This document shows, in pieces, positions 1 to 5,129 of a DNA stretch of 8,877 nucleotides. Where the stretch lies: contig CATIYX010000268.1 of NCBI GenBank assembly GCA_949739095.1, positions 1 through 8,877 on the forward strand, in the 5' to 3' direction. The translations under genes were made by a program, and so were the position numbers. The first letter of the stretch is position 1. The number at the start of each line of letters is the position of its first letter. The stretch is from an uncultured Clostridia bacterium. Lineage in GTDB: Bacteria; Bacillota; Clostridia; RUG12999. Below the pieces are notes generated by a model. It was given only the letters and a program-made list of their open reading frames with translations. It had not been told where the DNA came from and searched no databases.

Positions 1-2
1 AA

Positions 3-290
3 GTTGCGGTAGCGGCAGGTATTTTAAACCGTGTGAAACATCCATCTTTTCCAAACACACTGGCGGGCGTTATCTATCAGCCAGGCGCATTTACTGCTGT
101 ATCGGATGGACAAATCAACGTCCCGATTGCTACGGATTCCACTGTTTATCAGGCGTGTGAGGACGCTATGAACGGCTGGGACCCGTCAGGTGGCGCGATT
201 TATTACTATAATCCGGAAAAGACAACGAATAAATGGATATATTCCAGAGAAGTAATTTGTCGAATCGGGAAACATGTATTTGCGGAATAG
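3..290 (+). CDS. sleB: Spore cortex-lytic enzyme SleB, C-terminal part (5' truncated by the window edge)
   Basis: The reading frame is open from base 3 and ends at TAG 288-290, giving 95 residues of a protein that begins outside the window. It reads VAVAAGILNRVKHPSFPNTL, followed by GVIYQPGAFTAV, typical of the SleB/CwlJ catalytic domain (Hydrolase_2 family). SleB is a lytic transglycosylase-type enzyme that degrades muramic-delta-lactam cortex peptidoglycan during spore germination. The catalytic Glu of the family lies N-terminal to what is visible, so activity cannot be judged. The N-terminal peptidoglycan-binding domain expected for SleB is also outside. A GTG at 33 lies inside the conserved domain and is an internal Val codon, not a start. 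The next gene, 22 nt downstream on the same strand, is ypeB, the usual sleB partner, which strongly supports SleB over CwlJ. In known systems the pair is made in the forespore under sigma-G; that promoter would be upstream of this window. Confidence 0.93.
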   Translation, partial: VAVAAGILNRVKHPSFPNTLAGVIYQPGAFTAVSDGQINVPIATDSTVYQACEDAMNGWDPSGGAIYYYNPEKTTNKWIYSREVICRIGKHVFAE

Positions 291-312
291 ATGATAGAAA
301 GGGGAAAAAACG

Positions 313-1674
313 ATGGAATATGCAAGAAGGCACACAATTGATAAAATGACAGCGTGGATTGTGACACTGTCGGTAATAGCAGTGCTGGCAATTGCTGGTG
401 CAGTTTATAAAACAATGGAATCGAGAAAATATCAAATGGCAATGGAAAGCCAGTATGCGCGCGCATTCCACCAAATTAATGATGATGTGCGTGACATTGA
501 AATTGCGCTGGAAAAAGGTATGCTGGTGACAAATCCGCGTCAAGCGGTGACGCTGGCAAATGAAATTAATGCCAAAGCGGAATCTGCTAAAGCATGTCTG
601 GGACAATTACCGCTGTCTGACGTACAACTGGAAAATACCAGCCGGTTTTTAAGTCAGGTGGGAGACTATACCTATACGCTGTCGCTGAAAGCGTTCAGCG
701 ACCAGCCTGTGACAAATGAAGAATATCAAGTGTTGCGGCAGCTTAAAAACTATAGTCAGGAACTTGTCAGCAGTCTGGGCAGTATGCAGGACCAATTATA
801 TCAGGGAACCATGACGCTTTCACGTCTGAATAATATGGTCAGCGCCGGAGACAGTGACATGCCTGCTGCAATGGGAGAAATGGAAAAAGAGTTTGTAGAC
901 TATCCGGCACTGGTCTATGACGGACCGTTCTCCTCCCACGTGCAGAGCAGAACGCCAATCATGACGCAAAATCAGCCTGAGCTTTCGGTAGAGGATGCGA
1001 AAGCGCGTGTGAAAGAATTTTTGGGTGACCGCGCAGGTGTGGTAGAAATTTCTTCTGAAAAGGCGGGCAACATGCCAACCTATTCCTTCGTTGCCTATCC
1101 CGACCCGACAGACCGCGGACGCGCTATCAATATCGATGTGACAAAAGCGGGCGGATATGTGGCTTGGATGCTGGACAGCCGTCCGGTGACGGAACAAAAG
1201 CTTTCCATGCAGGAAGCAAAACAGATGGGACGCGCGTTTTTGAGCGTGAAAGGATATCATAATTTAAAAGACAGCTATTATGAGGTGCTGGACAATGTCG
1301 CAACCATCAACTATGCTACAGAACAAAACGGTTATATCGTTTATCCGGATTTGATTAAGGTAAAAGTGGCGATGGATACCGGCGAGGTGCTGGGAGTAGA
1401 GACCACCGGATATATTATGAACCATAAATCGCGTACCATGCAGGAAGTAAAGATTTCAGAAGAAGAAGCCCGCAGTAAGGTGAGTCCAGCTTTGCAGGTG
1501 GAATCGGTGTCGCTGGCAGTGATTCCGACAGAGGGCGGTAGTGAAATCGAATGCTATGAAATGCGCGGCAAAGCAGATGAACGCAATTTTCTGGTTTATA
1601 TCAATACACAGACGGGTTTAGAAGAAAAAATTCTGCTTTTGCTGGAAAGTGAATCTGGCGTACTCAGTATGTAA
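313..1674 (+). CDS. ypeB: Germination protein YpeB
   Basis: A 453-residue protein, close to the usual family length of about 450. It has a short basic N-terminus, one membrane anchor at about residues 13-33, a helical N-terminal region (about 40-190), the family signature YPALVYDGPFSSHV (197-210), and then three PepSY-like repeats at roughly 222-290, 295-365 and 375-447. YpeB is needed for SleB to accumulate and stay stable in the dormant spore, and holds it inactive until germination, when YpeB is proteolysed. The ATG at 313 is preceded by AGAAAGGGG (297-304) at normal spacing, and the gap to sleB is only 22 nt, so the two are probably co-transcribed. The gene stops at TAA 1672-1674, just before a strong hairpin. 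Nothing is broken or unusual. Together with sleB it marks the host as a true endospore former. Confidence 0.96.
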   Translation: MEYARRHTIDKMTAWIVTLSVIAVLAIAGAVYKTMESRKYQMAMESQYARAFHQINDDVRDIEIALEKGMLVTNPRQAVTLANEINAKAESAKACLGQLPLSDVQLENTSRFLSQVGDYTYTLSLKAFSDQPVTNEEYQVLRQLKNYSQELVSSLGSMQDQLYQGTMTLSRLNNMVSAGDSDMPAAMGEMEKEFVDYPALVYDGPFSSHVQSRTPIMTQNQPELSVEDAKARVKEFLGDRAGVVEISSEKAGNMPTYSFVAYPDPTDRGRAINIDVTKAGGYVAWMLDSRPVTEQKLSMQEAKQMGRAFLSVKGYHNLKDSYYEVLDNVATINYATEQNGYIVYPDLIKVKVAMDTGEVLGVETTGYIMNHKSRTMQEVKISEEEARSKVSPALQVESVSLAVIPTEGGSEIECYEMRGKADERNFLVYINTQTGLEEKILLLLESESGVLSM

Positions 1675-1693
1675 TAAAAGCGGATAGAGATAA

Positions 1694-1739
1694 AGAAGGT
1701 GAGAACAGGCACGCATGACCGTGTCTGTTCTCACCTTCT
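1694..1739. terminator. Long hairpin terminator between convergent ypeB and the MBL-fold gene
   Basis: Bases 1694-1713 pair with 1720-1739 over 20 bp with a single G-U pair and a 6-nt loop (catgac). The hairpin starts 19 nt after the ypeB stop and lies 19 nt beyond the stop of the opposing gene. Neither side has a perfect T tract (GTTATATAC on +, TTATCTC on -), so efficiency is uncertain, but position and stem strength fit a shared bidirectional terminator. Confidence 0.8.
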
Positions 1740-1758
1740 GTTATATACAGGAAGCCAT

Positions 1759-2556
1759 TTAAGCGAAGAAAAATCCTGCTGTCATATCCAAATAATTTCC
1801 ACCGGAATAGTTACTATAGCGCTCGTTTACTTTTTCCTTAAATTCGTCCGCGTTGCTGCACGTCGCCGCAATTTCTTTCAAACTTTCGAGATAAGCGATT
1901 TTCGTTTCTGCATCTTTTAAATCCTCAGGCGTATAGTGAGACGTCAAAATCAAATCGAACCCTTTTGCAACATAGTCTTTTAACTGTGCAATCATCGCGT
2001 CTGCATGACTTGCGCCGGCAACAATGGAATGGCAGTCATGACCAAGCATGTGTGTATATACAGCGTTGATTTCGGGAATTGCAATATCAAACGCTTCGGC
2101 AGTCGGTGTGATGATAAATTCAATGCCGCCAATGACGTTTTTGCCGCCGCTGATGATATGGGTGATTGAATGGATTGCGTTATCAAATGTTTCGCCAAAT
2201 GCTGTAGTGAAATTATCAATCAAGGCTTTGCCGCCGCCGCTTTCTGTATAGTCTTTTGCATTTTGCGTTGCGTATTTCGGAACATTTTTGCAGCAATTTG
2301 CACCTGCGCCGTGATAGGCGATGAGCATACCTGCTATTTTAATCTGCAAGCTGTCAAGATAGGCTTCCAGCTCTTTGTTGTTGTCAAAGAAGCACGGTGA
2401 TTCAATGAGAACCGCTTTATCGTCTTTTTGGATAATGAAAACTTCATCGTTTATCAAATCATTTGTCTTGTAGGCGTGAAGCTTCATATTGCCAAAATCG
2501 TATATATGCATCTCACCTTTTGCAAAAGTAATCGTCTTATATGTATTTTTGTTCAT
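1759..2556 (-). CDS. MBL-fold-like protein with degenerate metal site
   Basis: A 265-residue protein starting MNKNTYKTITFAKGE. The start at 2556 has GGAGGG (2564-2569) at 7-nt spacing. An in-frame ATG at 2613 would add 19 residues but has its GGAG directly abutting the ATG. The order of segments resembles the metallo-beta-lactamase fold: N-terminal strands (35-52, EVFIIQKDDKAVLIES), a helix (62-70), then GMLIAYHGAGAN (76-87) where the family has HxHxDH, a later GHDCHSI (172-178), and ILTSHYTP (203-210) resembling the last His motif. Only H82 of the first motif survives (then G-A-G-A-N), so ordinary binuclear zinc catalysis is doubtful; H172, H176 and H207 could still form a partial site. There is no signal peptide, so it is probably cytoplasmic. 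It stands alone, but its promoter shares a distinctive architecture with the macrodomain-sirtuin promoter 2 kb away, suggesting co-regulation by HxlR. Function unknown: a target or partner in ADP-ribosylation is an inference, and a hydrolase of unknown substrate is the alternative. Confidence 0.85.
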   Translation of the reverse strand: MNKNTYKTITFAKGEMHIYDFGNMKLHAYKTNDLINDEVFIIQKDDKAVLIESPCFFDNNKELEAYLDSLQIKIAGMLIAYHGAGANCCKNVPKYATQNAKDYTESGGGKALIDNFTTAFGETFDNAIHSITHIISGGKNVIGGIEFIITPTAEAFDIAIPEINAVYTHMLGHDCHSIVAGASHADAMIAQLKDYVAKGFDLILTSHYTPEDLKDAETKIAYLESLKEIAATCSNADEFKEKVNERYSNYSGGNYLDMTAGFFFA

Positions 2557-2563
2557 AATAAAA

Positions 2564-2569
2564 CCCTCC
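2564..2569 (-). promoter_or_regulatory. Ribosome binding site deciding the MBL-fold start
   Basis: The minus strand reads GGAGGG, 7 nt before the ATG at 2556. This favours 2556 over the longer in-frame ATG at 2613. Confidence 0.8.
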
Positions 2570-2632
2570 GTAACAGATGTGATATTTGCCGGTATTCGAT
2601 GCCGTCCGCTCATCTCCTTACCTTGTGACTAC

Positions 2633-2661
2633 AGTATAGCACCGACTAAAACTGCTGTAAA
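2633..2661 (-). promoter_or_regulatory. Sigma-A-type promoter of the MBL-fold gene
   Basis: On the minus strand, TTTACA (2661-2656) is followed by exactly 17 nt and TATACT (2638-2633). The expected transcription start is near 2626, leaving a leader of about 70 nt. The -35 lies inside a 14-nt block, GTGCGTACTTTACA (2669-2656), found identically at the macrodomain promoter (4574-4561). Confidence 0.8.
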
Positions 2662-2681
2662 GTACGCACTTTTTTGTATCA

Positions 2682-2726
2682 TAGTTACCTGCCGGTGACT
2701 TTTAGGTAGTTTCCAAATGGTAACAA
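2682..2726. promoter_or_regulatory. Two tandem palindromic operators, probable HxlR sites
   Basis: Operator A (2682-2701) is TAGTTACC-TGCC-GGTGACTT and operator B (2707-2726) is TAGTTTCC-AAAT-GGTAACAA. Both are inverted repeats of a TAGTTACC half-site with a 4-nt spacer; their centres are 25 bp apart. The near edge of A is 12 nt from the 14-nt -35 block of the MBL-fold promoter, which puts its centre at about -65. The same motif at the same distance precedes the macrodomain operon next to the hxlR gene. HxlR-family regulators bind such inverted repeats as dimers, and B. subtilis HxlR is an activator; activation here is inferred from the upstream position. Confidence 0.72.
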
Positions 2727-2916
2727 TTGCACAGTCATGCGGATTGTTTGGAGATTAGAAATTTTCGAAATTTTTTTGTATAATAAAGACATAGAAACTT
2801 TATGTGGCAAAATACAGGAGTTACGGTTTTTAACTCCTCGCAGGGGGATTCAGGGTGGGGTAGAAACTCCGAAGTGTTTTTGATGGTTTTTGTCGTCTAA
2901 AAGTACATTTACGCTT
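2727..2916. other. Gene-free stretch with several hairpins, possibly a small RNA or decayed element
   Basis: The gap between the MBL-fold start (2556) and the sirtuin stop (2917) is 360 nt; its left half holds promoter and operators, and this half has no credible ORF. On the + strand it contains TATAAT (2779-2784) without a good -35, a small ACATA/TATGT hairpin (2790-2806), a perfect 8-bp hairpin AGGAGTTA/TAACTCCT (2816-2838, loop cggtttt), a G-rich run (2842-2860), and a short hairpin GGGGT-AGAA-ACTCC (2857-2870) followed by two T-rich runs (2876-2881 and 2886-2891). This could be a short structured transcript of about 100 nt ending in a weak terminator, a 3' processing or termination region for the sirtuin mRNA read on the minus strand, or a remnant. 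No known RNA family is recognised. Confidence 0.3.
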
Positions 2917-3789
2917 TCAGATAAGCAATTTTGACAGCACAGCACAGATGTCAGCATTAATACAGATTGCTTGCCGTTCTATTTCGTGAGGGCAAATTGC
3001 CATGTCTAAATTGATACAAGCATATGTGGCATCTCGGTTTTGTGCCGTCATTTGCCAAAACGGATATTTGATGATGGCAGGTGTGTTCGCACCAACTCCT
3101 AACTCAAGAAAAAGAATTGAGGAAGCATTATGCTGACACAGAAAGTCCTTATACCGCTGTGCCGCTATATACCAGCCCTTGTCCTGAATAAAGCTATCAT
3201 CGCAGCGCAAATTCATCGTCATAGGTGCACCGCATATGGAGCATTTCGGAATAAGATCGGTCGGCACTTTCATATTCTTTTGCTGCGACACCATTTTGCG
3301 TATAGTGTCCTCATTGTCATAGGTTTTAGTGTGACATGCCTTGGAACATTGCCATAATCCATAATCGCCTTGTGTATAAAACAGCCGTTTTTTGTCAAAG
3401 CCTGCAAGCTGAAATTGATGGTCAACATTGGTTGTTAATACAAAATAGTCCTTGTTTTGGACCAGTGCCAGCAAATCAAAATATGGTTTACCGACGGCGA
3501 CCTCATACCGGTTTATTAAAATATGCCTTGACCACCATGCCCAATATTCTTCTAAGGTGTCAAACGGATAAAATCCGCCTGCATACATATCGTTGATACC
3601 ATATTTTTCTTTGAAGTCGGAAAAGAATCTGTCAAAACGCGTGCCGCTATACGTCAGTCCTGCTGCTGTGGAAAGTCCGGCACCTGCGCCGATGAGAATG
3701 CTATCTGCTGTTTCAATTGCCTGCTTTAACCAATGGATATTATCGGAGCAGATTTGCATAGATTTTTTGGTCTCTGTTTTGAAAAACAT
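2917..3789 (-). CDS. Class M sirtuin (SirTM), NAD-dependent protein ADP-ribosyltransferase
   Basis: A 290-residue Sir2-fold protein. GAGAGLSTAAG (34-44) is the NAD-binding loop. TTNVDHQF (119-126) supplies N121 and D123, and TQGDYGLWQC (139-148) places Q140 where deacetylase sirtuins have the catalytic His in HG. R195 (MNLRCDD) and the GVGANTPAI loop (231-239) are also present. The Asn, Asp, Gln, Arg set is the one described for SirTM enzymes, which attach ADP-ribose to proteins rather than deacetylate them. C148, C152, C183 and C186 form the likely structural zinc site. Known SirTMs modify a lipoylated GcvH-like protein in an oxidative-stress pathway; no such gene is in this window. The ATG at 3789 has GAGGGTGA at good spacing, while a later ATG at 3759 has no ribosome site. 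The start lies 50 nt inside the macrodomain gene, so translation is probably coupled. Often annotated generically as a Sir2-family deacetylase, which the active site argues against. Confidence 0.93.
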   Translation of the reverse strand: MFFKTETKKSMQICSDNIHWLKQAIETADSILIGAGAGLSTAAGLTYSGTRFDRFFSDFKEKYGINDMYAGGFYPFDTLEEYWAWWSRHILINRYEVAVGKPYFDLLALVQNKDYFVLTTNVDHQFQLAGFDKKRLFYTQGDYGLWQCSKACHTKTYDNEDTIRKMVSQQKNMKVPTDLIPKCSICGAPMTMNLRCDDSFIQDKGWYIAAQRYKDFLCQHNASSILFLELGVGANTPAIIKYPFWQMTAQNRDATYACINLDMAICPHEIERQAICINADICAVLSKLLI

Positions 3790-4510
3790 TAAAAATCACC
3801 CTCTCAATTGTCGAATGGTTTAAATATTTCGTCACAGTATCCACTGCAATTTTTGCTGCTTGTTCATTTGGAAAATGAAATTCGCCGGTGGAAATACAGC
3901 AAAATGCGATTGATTTTATGTTATATTCCTCCGCTTTTTTCAGACATTCCACATAGCAGGATTTCAGCAGAGTGCAGTCCTCTTCTGTTAGCGCGCCTTG
4001 TACGATAGGACCTACCGTATGAATGATGTAACTACATGGCAGGTTATATGCTTCCGTAATTTTTGCCTTCCCGGGCGATTCCGGGCGCCCTTGCTGGCGC
4101 ATTATTTTTTTACAAGCCGTTCGGAGCTGAACGCCTGCATAGGTGTGGATGGCATTGTCAATGCAACCGTGGCAGGGGACAAAACAGCCAAGCAGTGCGC
4201 TGTTTGCAGCATTCACAATTGCATCGCATTTGAGTGTTGTGATATCGCCCTGCCAGAGACATAGCTTGCCGCGGACAGACATAAGCGAATTTGCATCGGT
4301 GATACCTTTAGCGGCTAGTTCCGTTTGCAAGTAGATATCCTGCACTTTTATAAACGCTTCTGATACCGCGCCCGGCGCCCGTAAATTCAGCAGCGTACGC
4401 AGAAGCCGCTTTTGCACCGGGATTTCTTTAGGAATTGGTATCTCTGCGCCATAGGCAGATTCTTTTATGAGATAATCCAGTAAAAAGTGCAGTCGTTCTG
4501 TTTGTGTCAT
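3740..4510 (-). CDS. Zinc-dependent macrodomain, protein-ADP-ribose hydrolase
   Basis: A 256-residue protein with a helical N-terminal extension (1-75) before a macrodomain: LWQGDITTLKCDAIVNAAN (85-103) binds ADP-ribose, LLGCFVPCHGCIDNAIH (106-122) is the zinc loop of SirTM-linked macrodomains (likely ligands C109, H114, C116; C113 is also near), YIIHTVGP (161-168) follows, and CCISTGEFHFP (204-214) is the second phosphate-binding loop. Zinc macrodomains partnered with SirTM remove the ADP-ribose that SirTM adds, so this is the eraser of the pair. The start at 4510 has a very strong AGGAGGGG (4517-4524) six nt away; the frame stays open to 4576, but that extension runs through the promoter and is rejected. 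It is first in a two-gene operon, with its 3' end overlapping the sirtuin by 50 nt. The operon promoter is divergent from hxlR. Confidence 0.94.
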   Translation of the reverse strand: MTQTERLHFLLDYLIKESAYGAEIPIPKEIPVQKRLLRTLLNLRAPGAVSEAFIKVQDIYLQTELAAKGITDANSLMSVRGKLCLWQGDITTLKCDAIVNAANSALLGCFVPCHGCIDNAIHTYAGVQLRTACKKIMRQQGRPESPGKAKITEAYNLPCSYIIHTVGPIVQGALTEEDCTLLKSCYVECLKKAEEYNIKSIAFCCISTGEFHFPNEQAAKIAVDTVTKYLNHSTIERVIFNVFQNRDQKIYANLLR

Positions 4511-4537
4511 GTTATCCCCTCCTGTAGACTCTTTTTT

Positions 4538-4566
4538 ATTATAAAACGTGAAATACACTTTGTAAA
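4538..4566 (-). promoter_or_regulatory. Sigma-A-type promoter of the macrodomain-sirtuin operon
   Basis: On the minus strand, TTTACA (4566-4561), 17 nt, TATAAT (4543-4538); predicted start near 4531, about 20 nt before the ATG. The -35 sits in GTGCGTACTTTACA (4574-4561), identical over 14 nt to the block at 2669-2656, with the same 17-nt spacing to the -10. Confidence 0.85.
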
Positions 4567-4579
4567 GTACGCACAATGT

Positions 4580-4606
4580 GGTGACGTAGTTACCAAAAGG
4601 AAACTA
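4580..4606. promoter_or_regulatory. Operator between the macrodomain operon and hxlR, probable HxlR site
   Basis: TAGTTACC-AAAA-GGAAACTA (4587-4606) is a 20-bp inverted repeat with one mismatched position. An extra half-site GGTGAC (4580-4585) makes a second overlapping palindrome, GGTGAC-GTA-GTTACC. The main palindrome is 12 nt upstream of the 14-nt -35 block of the macrodomain promoter (centre about -65) and ends 2 nt before the hxlR -35 box at 4609. One bound dimer could therefore affect both divergent promoters, for example activating leftward transcription and autoregulating hxlR. The direction of control is inference. Confidence 0.75.
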
Positions 4607-4608
4607 TA

Positions 4609-4638
4609 TTGACAAGCAGCCGGAAAGTCATTTATAAT
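4609..4638 (+). promoter_or_regulatory. Sigma-A promoter of hxlR
   Basis: TTGACA (4609-4614), an 18-nt spacer, and TATAAT (4633-4638) are both perfect hexamers. The expected start is near 4645, with a leader of about 43 nt to the ATG at 4688. Confidence 0.88.
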
Positions 4639-4687
4639 AGAAGAAAAAGTTTGATGCAAATGGACATATAGAAAGGAAAGCTGCTTT

Positions 4688-5014
4688 ATGAGAAAAGAAT
4701 TACCTGCTTGTCCTGTAGAGACGACGCTTATGCTAATTTCCGACCGGTGGAAGGTATTAATTATTCGTGATTTACTTGATGGTACAAAGCGGTTTGGAGA
4801 GTTGAAAAAATCTGTAGGAAATATCTCCCAAAAAGTATTGACTGCAAATTTGCGTTCCATGGAGGAGGATGGATTGCTGACACGCAAGGTTTTTCCGGAA
4901 GTGCCGCCGCGTGTGGAATATACGCTGACAAAAACCGGCTATAGCCTGCGCCCCATTCTGGACGCAATGATTGATTGGGGAAAGGCTTATCAGGAAAAAA
5001 ACGGAACTATATAG
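4688..5014 (+). CDS. HxlR-family winged-helix transcriptional regulator
   Basis: A 108-residue protein of typical HxlR/DUF24 length. It begins MRKELPACPVETTLMLISDR, continues WKVLIIRDLLDGTKRFGEL, and has the recognition helix region NISQKVLTANLRSMEEDGLL (45-64) and the wing RKVFPEVPPRVEYTLT (66-81). C8 in the ACPVE motif is the conserved N-terminal cysteine used by relatives such as YodB, CatR and HypR to sense quinones, diamide or hypochlorite; it is the only Cys in the protein, so sensing would need intersubunit or mixed disulfides, or S-alkylation. The ATG at 4688 has GAAAGGAAAG (4671-4680) upstream. It is divergent from the macrodomain-sirtuin operon, with a 177-nt shared control region carrying a palindrome that also occurs (two copies) before the MBL-fold gene. 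Likely targets are therefore its own gene, the macrodomain-sirtuin operon and the MBL-fold gene. The signal is unknown. Confidence 0.93.
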   Translation: MRKELPACPVETTLMLISDRWKVLIIRDLLDGTKRFGELKKSVGNISQKVLTANLRSMEEDGLLTRKVFPEVPPRVEYTLTKTGYSLRPILDAMIDWGKAYQEKNGTI

Positions 5015-5048
5015 AGAAAATTTTGCAGAAAACAGGGCTTTTGATAGG

Positions 5049-5098
5049 AAAAAACCTCTCGGCTTCACACTGGACAGCGGAAGAATGAGAGGTTTTTT
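5049..5098. terminator. Bidirectional intrinsic terminator between hxlR and the SLH protein gene
   Basis: AAAAAACCTCTC (5049-5060) pairs perfectly with GAGAGGTTTTTT (5087-5098). The 26-nt loop can form a small inner CTTC/GAAG stem (5063-5066 with 5080-5083). The T run on either strand follows the GC part of the stem, so it can stop hxlR on + and the convergent SLH gene on -. Confidence 0.9.
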
Positions 5099-5129
5099 AT
5101 ATAGATTGTTTATTTTTGAATATTAATGA

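Noticed and set aside
166..1260. Antisense ORFs at 166-606, 206-466 and 820-1260 on the minus strand
   Set aside because: They lie opposite sleB/ypeB, have His/Phe/Cys-rich compositions with no family resemblance and no ribosome sites; shadows of real genes.
1699..1920. Small + strand ORF starting in the terminator stem
   Set aside because: Its start lies within the hairpin at 1694-1739 and the rest is antisense to the MBL-fold gene.
2557..2613. Longer N-terminus for the MBL-fold protein from the ATG at 2613
   Set aside because: Its GGAG touches the start codon with no spacing, while the ATG at 2556 has GGAGGG at 7 nt and begins the conserved-looking part.
2779..2784. TATAAT at 2779 as a firm promoter
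   Set aside because: No -35 hexamer at 16-18 nt spacing (the 17-nt position reads TAGAAA), so it is mentioned only as part of a possible small-RNA region.
4511..4576. Longer N-terminus for the macrodomain protein from 4576
   Set aside because: It would run through the -10 and -35 boxes at 4538-4566 and bypass the AGGAGGGG site before 4510.
4507..4887. Minus-strand ORF of 126 residues overlapping hxlR
   Set aside because: Antisense to a clear HxlR gene and crosses the divergent promoter region.
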